From Erysipelothrix anatis (GTDB taxonomy: Bacteria > Bacillota_I > Bacilli_A > Erysipelotrichales > Erysipelotrichaceae), in assembly GCF_009828745.1 (NCBI RefSeq), contig NZ_WTSX01000005.1, positions 99,049-163,048 on the forward strand: a DNA stretch of 64,000 nt, given 5' to 3'. Within the stretch, counting starts at the first letter, position 1. The number at the start of each line of letters is the position of its first letter. Position numbers and translations under genes: made by a program. Positions 47,460 to 54,887 of this stretch are shown here, in pieces. The notes below the pieces were generated by a model. The model made no database searches, had not been told where the DNA came from, and saw nothing but the letters and a program-made list of their open reading frames with translations.

Positions 47460-48766
47460 TAGGCTGCCTCTGTTTTATGTGCTTCTTCAGCTGCTGCGAT
47501 TTCTTTCAAGTCTTGTTTTTCTAACGCTTTTACAAATGGGTAGAATGTTAAGTACATGAAGACCCAACCAGCAAGAACGAATAATACTGCCGTAATGCTT
47601 CCGCTCGTTGCTAACCATGTTTTAAGTGGTGCTGGCGTAATCCAAGAAATAATCATTACCGGAACTGGTAGAACACCGGTTAATGTTAAGATAATCGCTA
47701 CGATAGCAAGAACCATGTATGACAAGATAAATGGAATCATCATCAATGGGTTCAACATAATTGGAAGACCAAAGATTAGTGGCTCACCAATGTTAAAGAG
47801 TGCTGCAGCAATTGACAGTTTTCCAAGTCCTTTGAGACGTGGTGATTTTGAACGAATTAATGCTACAGCGAGCGGGAATAATCCTGTCCAAATATAGTTA
47901 TCAATCCATACTGATGTAAATGTATATGGCAATTCTTGCATTGCTTGAAGTGCTTGCAAGTTTTCTTGAGTCATTTGGCCCCAGAATGTTCCACCTACTG
48001 AGTTAACAATATTTGAACCATGGATACCAACTGCCCATAGAATACGGTTTAGGAATGTTGAAATCAAGACAACAACTGGACTATCACCAACACGTACAAG
48101 TGGTGTAAAGATACCAGCGATTGTTTGTGGTAAGTTAATCTTGAATACCGATCCTACAAACCACCACATGATAATAACAACAAATGATGGAATTAAAGCG
48201 ATGAATGATTGAGAAACCATTGGTGGAACACCTTCTGGCATCTTAATAACTAATTTACGGTTAATAACAAAACGATATACTTCAACAGTTACAATTGCAA
48301 TAATAAGTGCGGCAAATACCCCGACTGCACCTAAGTATGCTGTTGGAACTCCTGTAAATTTCCCTGGCTCAGCAATACCTTCAATAAGTGTTGTGACTGT
48401 TTGAGCTGGGTTTAGAAGTAAGAATGATGCTACTGATAAAATCATTGGTTGAATGATGTCATGGTTTTCACCACGTTGTTTGTTGTAGAACTCAACCAAA
48501 CCATATGAAGCAGTGATTACTGTATAAAGAGCAATAAATGATGTCCCCACACCAGATGCTGCTGCGATTACCCAGCGGAAATCTCCTAAGAAATTCAACC
48601 ATGGGTCAAATGGAAATGATGCTACGAGTAAGAATACTGATCCTACTACCAGTAAACTCATAATACCAAGTCCGGTACGTTGCATTACTTGAACGTATTT
48701 CAATTGTGAAAATTTGATTAGCGGTGGTGCTATACGTTCTTCAATAAAGCGTGTTAAAGCTTCCAT
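47459..48766 (-). CDS. PTS lactose/cellobiose-family EIIC permease, MupG partner
   Basis: This 435-aa permease has normal length and the motifs AVGIHGSNIVN near residue 255 and ALFNIGEPLIFGLPIMLNP near 320, plus PAPLKTW near the end. ATG 48766 follows GGAGGG by 9 nt. Its promoter (TTGAAA, 17 bp, TATCCT) is overlapped by a palindrome that recurs on the divergent promoter. No EIIA/EIIB domains are fused or adjacent. It probably imports and phosphorylates the disaccharide that the downstream MupG-like enzyme hydrolyses. Confidence 0.9.
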   Translation of the reverse strand: MEALTRFIEERIAPPLIKFSQLKYVQVMQRTGLGIMSLLVVGSVFLLVASFPFDPWLNFLGDFRWVIAAASGVGTSFIALYTVITASYGLVEFYNKQRGENHDIIQPMILSVASFLLLNPAQTVTTLIEGIAEPGKFTGVPTAYLGAVGVFAALIIAIVTVEVYRFVINRKLVIKMPEGVPPMVSQSFIALIPSFVVIIMWWFVGSVFKINLPQTIAGIFTPLVRVGDSPVVVLISTFLNRILWAVGIHGSNIVNSVGGTFWGQMTQENLQALQAMQELPYTFTSVWIDNYIWTGLFPLAVALIRSKSPRLKGLGKLSIAAALFNIGEPLIFGLPIMLNPLMMIPFILSYMVLAIVAIILTLTGVLPVPVMIISWITPAPLKTWLATSGSITAVLFVLAGWVFMYLTFYPFVKALEKQDLKEIAAAEEAHKTEAA

Positions 48767-48808
48767 ATTACTTTTCCCTCCTGATGCACTGATAGTGCTT
48801 ACACCCAT

Positions 48809-48837
48809 AGGATACACCGTTCGAAAATAATTTTCAA
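48809..48837 (-). promoter_or_regulatory. Promoter of the EIIC-DUF871 operon
   Basis: On the minus strand, TTGAAA (48837-48832), a 17-bp spacer and TATCCT (48814-48809). Confidence 0.75.
48823..48835. promoter_or_regulatory. Palindromic operator candidate, left copy
   Basis: GAAAATAATTTTC, a perfect 13-bp palindrome overlapping the -35 box of the minus-strand promoter. A near-identical copy sits 55 bp away. Confidence 0.6.
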
Positions 48838-48875
48838 CACTTTTTAGCAATTATTGAAAAACTTTTTTAATTGGA

Positions 48876-48904
48876 TTGAAAATAATTTCCAATATTGGTA
48901 TGAT
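48876..48904 (+). promoter_or_regulatory. Promoter of the 74-aa gene
   Basis: TTGAAA (48876-48881), a 17-bp spacer and TATGAT (48899-48904). It proves that the upstream extension of the reading frame from 48854 is untranslated. Confidence 0.8.
48878..48890. promoter_or_regulatory. Palindromic operator candidate, right copy
   Basis: GAAAATAATTTCC, differing in one base from the left copy and overlapping the -35 box of the plus-strand promoter. Confidence 0.6.
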
Positions 48905-48931
48905 AGTAGGGAAGTTAATGGAGGCATTATT

Positions 48932-49156
48932 ATGATTATCGTAAACAGTCCGATCATGCAAAGCAAAATTCAAACAATTTTGGAATCTATGGAATCACCA
49001 ACTTTTACATTTGTAAAGAAAGATGGAATCCGCCTTTACTTTGAAACAAGCGAACAAGATACAGAATTGGCATGTAAAATTGCAAAAGCAGAAATCAAAA
49101 AAGACCCTATGGCAGGGGCTATTATGTTCACTGTTAAATCAGAAGAATATATCTAA
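48932..49156 (+). CDS. 74-aa protein of unknown function, divergent from the EIIC-DUF871 operon
   Basis: This small soluble alpha/beta protein starts MIIVNSPIMQSKIQTI and ends VKSEEYI. It has one cysteine and no membrane segment. GGAGG precedes ATG 48932 by 7 nt, and the promoter at 48876-48904 rules out the longer frame. It is monocistronic with a strong terminator. Its promoter carries the same palindrome as the EIIC operon, so it is probably coregulated with sugar uptake. No family is recognised. Confidence 0.8.
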   Translation: MIIVNSPIMQSKIQTILESMESPTFTFVKKDGIRLYFETSEQDTELACKIAKAEIKKDPMAGAIMFTVKSEEYI

Positions 49157-49176
49157 GAGTAACTATCTACTCCATA

Positions 49177-49204
49177 AAGAAGAGGCTATCGCCTCTTCTT
49201 TTTT
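49177..49204. terminator. Bidirectional terminator after the 74-aa gene
   Basis: AAGAAGAGGC and GCCTCTTCTT with a TATC loop, followed by T6; also ends the convergent LD-carboxypeptidase gene. Confidence 0.9.
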
Positions 49205-50201
49205 ATTGTTTGATTGTGAACGTTCTTTGATTGGGGTCAATAATCCCAATACCGCCATAAGGTATCGAAAACATTGGTTGGGTATGACCAAAATTCATAT
49301 TGGCGACAATGGCACCCTGGTAGTCGATTTCTTGTACTATCTTTTCTATAATTTCCCGGTATTCTTGATAATATTTATTATTATAAGGCTTTCCAAAGAT
49401 GATACCGGAAGTCTTTTCGAGTGCACCAACCATAACCAATGCCCGTAGCATATCCTCAAATAACCATGGTTCTGCCATCACTTCACTGGTTTCGAGGAAA
49501 AGAATTGCACCATCGAAAGACTCATATGATGGCCATATATCTGTACCTCTAAGGTTACTCATCACTTCGATACACCCACCAATTAAAGGCCCTCTAACCA
49601 CCTTATCACCTTGGATAAAATCGAAACCGTCATTTGAATACATTGTTTTTGACTGATTTTGATTTTCTATTAACCATGGAATTCGCTCACTCGTCCACTG
49701 CGTTGCTGCTTCAATTGTCACACTTGCTTCTTGATTTAAGACAATCCTTTGGAAATAATCACGGCTGTATTCAAACATCCCATTGTTTTCAGAAAACTCT
49801 GAAAGGATTGATGGGCCATAGTATGTTTTAATGCCTAGCTTATTGAGATACAAGTGAAGTGTTGTGGAATCTGAGTAACCAATGAATGGTTTTGGGTTAT
49901 TTATAAAAATAGCATCATCTAAATATGGTAATATTCGAACACTCTCTGACCCTCCAATACACGACAGCACCATCGCAATGTCATCATCTTCGTATGCTTC
50001 CATAAGATCTTGAGCGCGGTGTTGTGGATTCTGGTATACCGACTCACTACCATCGAGAGTATGGGTCATTGGTAGGACCTCGATATCAAATGTATCCTTG
50101 AGGTATTGAACCCCTTTTTCATAGCGCCAACGTAGGTCCTTATCCCCTGCGCCGCCCCACGATAAGCTGACACTTGCAGCTTTTAGTCTAGTTTTTTTCA
50201 T
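49203..50201 (-). CDS. S66-family LD-carboxypeptidase (LdcA/MccF type)
   Basis: This 332-aa serine peptidase has the S66 pattern: SLSWGGAGDKD near the start, CIGGSESVRILPYLD, the nucleophile in FIGYSDSTTLHLY near residue 115, GPLIGGC, LETSEVMAEPW with the catalytic Glu and FGHTQPMFSIPYG with the His. Members remove D-Ala from murein tetrapeptides or cleave microcin C. No signal peptide, so it acts inside the cell. ATG 50201 has GGAGAA 5 nt upstream and overlaps the hydrolase end by 14 bp. Confidence 0.88.
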   Translation of the reverse strand: MKKTRLKAASVSLSWGGAGDKDLRWRYEKGVQYLKDTFDIEVLPMTHTLDGSESVYQNPQHRAQDLMEAYEDDDIAMVLSCIGGSESVRILPYLDDAIFINNPKPFIGYSDSTTLHLYLNKLGIKTYYGPSILSEFSENNGMFEYSRDYFQRIVLNQEASVTIEAATQWTSERIPWLIENQNQSKTMYSNDGFDFIQGDKVVRGPLIGGCIEVMSNLRGTDIWPSYESFDGAILFLETSEVMAEPWLFEDMLRALVMVGALEKTSGIIFGKPYNNKYYQEYREIIEKIVQEIDYQGAIVANMNFGHTQPMFSIPYGGIGIIDPNQRTFTIKQ

Positions 50202-51480
50202 TTGTTTTCTCCAACATTCTGAGTCCGAATCGAATCCCGATAACATCTGTTTCTTCAAAAATAATTTTCAGATAAATCGGATTGTTGTCAGTAGACACCC
50301 TAATATAGTCACACTTACATGTCGTGTAGGTATGATTTACACCATCAATTTTTACGTTTTCATTTGATATTTCAACGCTATACCCTTCACCCGCACAGTA
50401 ACTTCCGTATAAAGCGTTCATTTTTTCTAAACACCATGATACTTCATCTGGCGTATCTTTCGGCATAGCATCTAACATCATAAGGGCTAACTTCTGTACA
50501 GGAATATCGCTTGTATTACAAAGTACTATGGCAGCTTCAGTTTTCGTTTCATTTATAAACAATGCACTTGATACTCCGGTTAGCGAACCTGCATGCCCTA
50601 CCACATTACCTATTTCAGTTTGAATGTACTGACTTCCGAATCCATACTGAGTCCCATATCCAACCTCATGCAAATGTGTCTCAAGGTGCGCTAACATGTC
50701 GTTTGATGGTTGCATTAGCCACGTTGCTAATTTTCCCATGTCTTGAAGCGTTGACTTAGCTGCGCCACCACCTTGTAAAGCAAAGGCATTGTCATAGTAG
50801 TCTTTTATTTCGATACACTGATCCTCAATCCAATAATATTGGATTGTGGTTTGGTCGTCTTTGTTCACATCTAAATACGTTGTAGTTGAATCATGCATGC
50901 CAAGTGGTTTAAAAATTAAGTCTTGAACTGCTGCTTCATAATGAACATACGGGCTTGCTACACGGATGACTTCGCCAAGTAATGCATACCCATCATTAAA
51001 GTAACTTACATGAGTTCCCGGATGACTGTGTTGCTTTGTCTTTGCATTTAGCTTATCAATGAGAATTGCTACAGCCTGGTCCATGTATTCAGGTGATAAG
51101 CCACAGTCATAAACTTCTTGCTTAAATCCAGTCTTTTGGCATATTTGCGAAATTGTTGTGCGCGGTTGCGGATAGTATCCTGAAGTGTGGTTCAAAAAAT
51201 GATGGATTCGAATATCTCTTCTATTAAAACTTGGAAAGTAATCAGATATAGAATCGTCAAGCGACCACCAATTTGATGTTACCCCTTTAAGCATGACAAT
51301 GGCTGTCAACAGTTTCGTTATTGAAGCAATACCATAGCGCGACTGCGCTGCGACCGGATGTGGACACATAGCATCATTGTATACCTTTTTGTACTTCCAT
51401 TGGCCTTTGTGGTCTATAACCCCCACACAGGCTCCTTGTGCCTTATATTGCGCTAAAAATGATTCAATCATTCTATCCAT
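50188..51480 (-). CDS. Beta-lactamase-fold serine hydrolase
   Basis: This 430-aa class C-type hydrolase shows SITK near residue 54 (SxxK nucleophile), YFND near 166 (YxN) and HAGS near 305 in place of KTG. There is no signal peptide, so it is cytoplasmic. Relatives include esterases, D-aminopeptidases and amidases of muropeptide recycling. GGAGAGGTGG precedes ATG 51480. With the S66 peptidase it forms a pair that could process imported wall peptides; this role is inferred from neighbours. Confidence 0.85.
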   Translation of the reverse strand: MDRMIESFLAQYKAQGACVGVIDHKGQWKYKKVYNDAMCPHPVAAQSRYGIASITKLLTAIVMLKGVTSNWWSLDDSISDYFPSFNRRDIRIHHFLNHTSGYYPQPRTTISQICQKTGFKQEVYDCGLSPEYMDQAVAILIDKLNAKTKQHSHPGTHVSYFNDGYALLGEVIRVASPYVHYEAAVQDLIFKPLGMHDSTTTYLDVNKDDQTTIQYYWIEDQCIEIKDYYDNAFALQGGGAAKSTLQDMGKLATWLMQPSNDMLAHLETHLHEVGYGTQYGFGSQYIQTEIGNVVGHAGSLTGVSSALFINETKTEAAIVLCNTSDIPVQKLALMMLDAMPKDTPDEVSWCLEKMNALYGSYCAGEGYSVEISNENVKIDGVNHTYTTCKCDYIRVSTDNNPIYLKIIFEETDVIGIRFGLRMLEKTNEKN

Positions 51481-51508
51481 TACCTTACCACCTCTCCATT
51501 ATTTATAA

Positions 51509-51536
51509 AAAGAAACTACCTGGTGGTAGTTTCTTT
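51509..51536 (-). terminator. Terminator between the lipoprotein and hydrolase genes
   Basis: AAAGAAACTACC and GGTAGTTTCTTT with a 4-nt loop; T-run on the minus strand. Confidence 0.85.
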
Positions 51537-51542
51537 CAAATG

Positions 51543-52139
51543 TTACGCTTCCTCGTCAGCCGGAGCATCTTCGGCAGGTGCATCCTCAGCTGGTGCATCT
51601 TCAGTTGGCGCCGTCGGTGCAACTTCTACAGGCATGACTGGGCCATCTTTATATTCGAGATTGAATTCGAGAAATTCTCGTGTTGTTTCAAGATGAGAAT
51701 AATCTTTCCAACTTACAAGAATTTTTAAATTGACTGTTGATTCGGATGTTTCACCGTTAAGTTGGAATCCCCCAACAAATGTTTTTTCTGTATCTGTTTG
51801 ATTTGGAATCATTGAATATTGTCCATCAAAAATTCCAGCAGATGGCATCATTGTTTCTTTATTGTAGGGCTCATTGTTTGCAACGACTACAACTTCAACT
51901 TCATACAATGCAATCCGTGGCTGATCCACAACGATTTCATAGACGTAGCCATCACCTTTTTTACCCATAGTTGCTTTAACATTGAAATATGGTGATGACG
52001 CCGCAAATTTATCTTGATCTAAGATTGCTTTCCAAGATGACTCATAGCGTTTTACTTTTTCAGCATAAAGACTCTTCTCTCCGAATGAACATCCAGTCAC
52101 AAGTAATGCAAGTACTATTAATGTAAGGAACTTTTTCAT
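51543..52139 (-). CDS. Lipoprotein of unknown function with acidic EDAPA repeats
   Basis: This 198-aa lipoprotein has the lipobox VTGC with Cys at about residue 17, a beta-rich middle domain with no family that I recognise, and a C-terminal tail of EDAPA repeats ending ADEEA. ATG 52139 follows AAGGAGG; an upstream TTG in the longer frame is not needed. It lies 10 bp downstream of tyrS but is probably functionally separate. The tail may be an unstructured spacer at the cell surface. Confidence 0.75.
   Translation of the reverse strand: MKKFLTLIVLALLVTGCSFGEKSLYAEKVKRYESSWKAILDQDKFAASSPYFNVKATMGKKGDGYVYEIVVDQPRIALYEVEVVVVANNEPYNKETMMPSAGIFDGQYSMIPNQTDTEKTFVGGFQLNGETSESTVNLKILVSWKDYSHLETTREFLEFNLEYKDGPVMPVEVAPTAPTEDAPAEDAPAEDAPADEEA
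51556..51615 (-). repeat. Four 15-bp tandem repeats in the lipoprotein tail
   Basis: Units at 51556, 51571, 51586 and 51601, each a variant of tcagctggtgcatct, encode the EDAPA repeats. Copy number may vary between strains. Confidence 0.8.
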
Positions 52140-52149
52140 CAAGGCCTCC

Positions 52150-53403
52150 TTAGACGCTAACGTGGTTGATTAAATGATATGTTTTCTTACCACGTCGAAT
52201 GACGGTAAGTTGTTCGCCAATTGCGTTTTCTTTTGTAATGATAAACTCGGCATCGTTCACAACTTCGCCATTGACACGAATCGCACCATCTTTCACGAGT
52301 TGACGCGCTTCACGCTTACTTGGAAGAATGTTGGTATCAACGAGTAAATCAACGATTGTTTTTGCTTCCGCAACATCGAGTGAGCTACTGCCTTTAAATG
52401 CTGATCGAAGTTCTTCAACAGATAAGTTTTGGACATTACCAGAGAATAATGCTTCAGTCATTCGTAACGCCATGTCAAGACCAGCATCACCATGAACAAT
52501 TTGTGTCAATTCTTTCGCAAGTTCTTTTTGAGCATGTCGTAAGTGCGGTGCTTCTTTAAATGCAACTTCAATTGCTTCAATTTCTGCAACTGATTTAAAG
52601 GATAGACGTTTGGTAAAGTCAATAATGTCTTCATCACTTGTATTAATCCAGAATTGGTAGAACTCATAGGCATCAGTACGCTCAGGGTCTAACCAAATAT
52701 TTTGCCCTTCACTCTTGCCAAATTTAGTACCGTCTGACTTCATAATCAAGTGTGATGTGACACCATAAACTTCGGATTCATGTCCTTCAACACGACGAAT
52801 TAACTCAGTACCACTAACCAAGTTTCCCCATTGATCAGATCCACCAATTTGTAATTGTACGCCTTCATTCTTAAAGAGATGAAGGTAATCGATCGCTTGA
52901 AGAATTGTATACGAGAATTCAGTATACGAAATACCTGTTTGAATACGTTTCGCAATCGTATCTTTTGAAAGCATTGTCGCAACACTAAAGTGTTTTCCAT
53001 AATCTCTTAAAAAATCAAGCATGGATAAATCACCCAACCAATCACGATTATTTAAAATACGAACTGGATTATTATCTGAACTGACGATGCGTTCAATTTG
53101 GCTACCAATTCCTGCGATGTTACGAGCTAAATCTTCGTCAGTAAGCATTGAGCGTTCTGTCGTTGGTCGTGGATCTCCAATCATACCCGTAGCGCCACCA
53201 ACAAGCGCAATTGGATGGTGTCCTTGTGCTTGGTAACGTTTTAGAAGGATGATTTGTTGGAGATGTCCAACATGCAATGAATCCGCTGTTGGGTCAAATC
53301 CACAGTATAGGGATATTGGATTTTCAAGACGTTCATTCAAAGCATCTCGGTTTGTAACGTCTTTAACAAGACCGCGCCATTCTAATTCATCTAAAAATTT
53401 CAT
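52150..53403 (-). CDS. tyrS: Tyrosyl-tRNA synthetase
   Basis: This 417-aa class I enzyme charges tRNA-Tyr. It has the HIGH motif as HVGHL within FDPTADSLHVGHLQQI, the tyrosine-binding GGSDQWGNL, the KMSKS motif as KFGKS near residue 233, and a C-terminal S4 RNA-binding domain. ATG 53403 follows AAAGGTGG; a GTG 9 bp upstream overlaps the site. Only 11 bp separate it from the CitXG-like gene, so there is no room for the T-box often seen before tyrS. Confidence 0.97.
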   Translation of the reverse strand: MKFLDELEWRGLVKDVTNRDALNERLENPISLYCGFDPTADSLHVGHLQQIILLKRYQAQGHHPIALVGGATGMIGDPRPTTERSMLTDEDLARNIAGIGSQIERIVSSDNNPVRILNNRDWLGDLSMLDFLRDYGKHFSVATMLSKDTIAKRIQTGISYTEFSYTILQAIDYLHLFKNEGVQLQIGGSDQWGNLVSGTELIRRVEGHESEVYGVTSHLIMKSDGTKFGKSEGQNIWLDPERTDAYEFYQFWINTSDEDIIDFTKRLSFKSVAEIEAIEVAFKEAPHLRHAQKELAKELTQIVHGDAGLDMALRMTEALFSGNVQNLSVEELRSAFKGSSSLDVAEAKTIVDLLVDTNILPSKREARQLVKDGAIRVNGEVVNDAEFIITKENAIGEQLTVIRRGKKTYHLINHVSV

Positions 53404-53414
53404 TGTTTCCACCT

Positions 53415-54662
53415 TTATTTTTCTTGTGTATCAAACAACATTTTTATCTTCAGGTAATAACGTTGCATGATATCTAACATACATGTTATCACAAGTAGGG
53501 TCGTATCGTCATAGGGGTAAATGTAACTTGAACTACAGAATTTGTCCAATTCAATCCATTTATCCTCTTTATGAATCAAGTTCTTCGAAAGAAACTGAAC
53601 TTTTAACAAGTTTTGGTCGCCATTATGCAAAATGATCGACTGATCATCATGACGACTCATGATATAGAGCAATGTTGATGTGATTGATTTATTCTTTTGA
53701 AGAAACGGAACGTAGTGGTTAAAGACCTCACGCATCCCGGTTTCCACAAATTCATAGCGTTTTGGATCTTCATCAAAAAAGCCATGCTGTGCAAATCCTT
53801 CACCAAATTGTTTGACCTGCTTGGTAATATCTGCATACCCTCTTGAGTTTATAAACGCAAACATAATAATGCTTGTCATAAAAACAGGATATTTATAGGT
53901 CTGTTGGTTTAAAACAGCACGTTGAATTTTTGTTTCAATGTCATGCTGATATCGGTTTATATCGGAAACATTATGACTGTTTACGTTAAAAATACGATGT
54001 GCTTCATCTTTGTAGGCCCGTACTAAATGAATAAATTTCTCAAAGTTCATTTGTTCGTTACTGCCTTTATAGTTAGGTCCATACATTCCAAACCCAAGTT
54101 CTTTGGTATATGCACTGACATATCCATAAACTAAAATATTGGAAAGGATTGTTTGCTTATCGCCTTTAACAATATAGCCTTCAACACGTTTAATATAGTT
54201 ATCAATGTATTTAGGATCTACAACAATATCATTCATGAGTTCATCCAAAGCAACTTTAAAATACTCATCACGGCGTGGTGTTAGGCCAAGAGAATCTCGG
54301 GTCCACTCTTGTGTAGCATCAAAAACATCACTATCGATAGCAAAGCCTATTGGATGGTGATCTTCATAATGGACAAGGATGTCTTTCACTTTTTTGGCAT
54401 CTTCATCCAGTTTAATGTAAAAAATAAGTCCTTCTTCATCAAATGTATAGGACCACGATTCCATATTAAATCTTTCCCATATTTCAAAGAAAATTGTGAA
54501 CACTGCATACGATACAACGTTTCTTTGTCGGTCATTCCCTGCGAACGATCCTCCAAGGACGAGGAGTGATCCTTCTTGACCTTCAATCATGCCACGCATA
54601 ATTCCATTGCGTTTCGCACGTAGCTCTCGAATTGATTCCGAAGTTAATTGAACAATATTCAT
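53415..54662 (-). CDS. Divergent CitX-CitG-like fusion lacking catalytic residues
   Basis: This 415-aa protein looks like CitXG, which attaches the prosthetic group of citrate lyase. Residues 103-131 carry the CitX pattern HPIG...DSDVF...LTPRR (compare HPLGRLWDIDV...PPRRC), but the CxxC is replaced by DEYF. Residues 180-400 follow CitG: KELG...GPN at 187-197, NEQM at 202-205 where CitG has HKDM, LLYIM...DDQS at 331-342 where CitG has LLLLM...DTN, NGD at 347 for RGG, and a final LLVITCML. The GVNTHKG motif is absent. No citrate lyase genes are near. AGAGGG precedes ATG 54662. It is probably a repurposed or inactive relative; homology is from memory. Confidence 0.6.
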   Translation of the reverse strand: MNIVQLTSESIRELRAKRNGIMRGMIEGQEGSLLVLGGSFAGNDRQRNVVSYAVFTIFFEIWERFNMESWSYTFDEEGLIFYIKLDEDAKKVKDILVHYEDHHPIGFAIDSDVFDATQEWTRDSLGLTPRRDEYFKVALDELMNDIVVDPKYIDNYIKRVEGYIVKGDKQTILSNILVYGYVSAYTKELGFGMYGPNYKGSNEQMNFEKFIHLVRAYKDEAHRIFNVNSHNVSDINRYQHDIETKIQRAVLNQQTYKYPVFMTSIIMFAFINSRGYADITKQVKQFGEGFAQHGFFDEDPKRYEFVETGMREVFNHYVPFLQKNKSITSTLLYIMSRHDDQSIILHNGDQNLLKVQFLSKNLIHKEDKWIELDKFCSSSYIYPYDDTTLLVITCMLDIMQRYYLKIKMLFDTQEK

Positions 54663-54750
54663 ATCGATCCCTCTTTCAATATCCCTATTTTACCATAAAT
54701 ACAATCTTTTTCTTATCAAAATATCAATTATTTTCACAAAGTTTGAAGAA

Positions 54751-54770
54751 AAAAGGGCTTTCGCCCTTTT
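54751..54770 (-). terminator. Terminator downstream of the MFS gene
   Basis: AAAAGGGC and GCCCTTTT with a 4-nt loop and a T-run on the minus strand. It is 118 bp beyond the MFS stop. The stretch between holds ATTTACA/TGTAAAT arms around a TATAAT but no gene. Confidence 0.8.
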
Positions 54771-54887
54771 CTCGATTGTTACAGTTATGAAATCTATTCC
54801 TAGGATAGAGAAATAGCCTTCTGCAAACCAATTGATTTACAGGATTATTGTATCGTTATAATTTGTAAATGTGTTGATAAGCATATG

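Noticed and set aside
49023..49448. 141-codon plus-strand frame over the end of the 74-aa gene and the LD-carboxypeptidase gene
   Set aside because: It runs through a strong bidirectional terminator and is antisense to a recognised enzyme.
52150..53414. T-box leader before tyrS
   Set aside because: Only 11 bp separate tyrS from the upstream gene, and no T-box core was seen.
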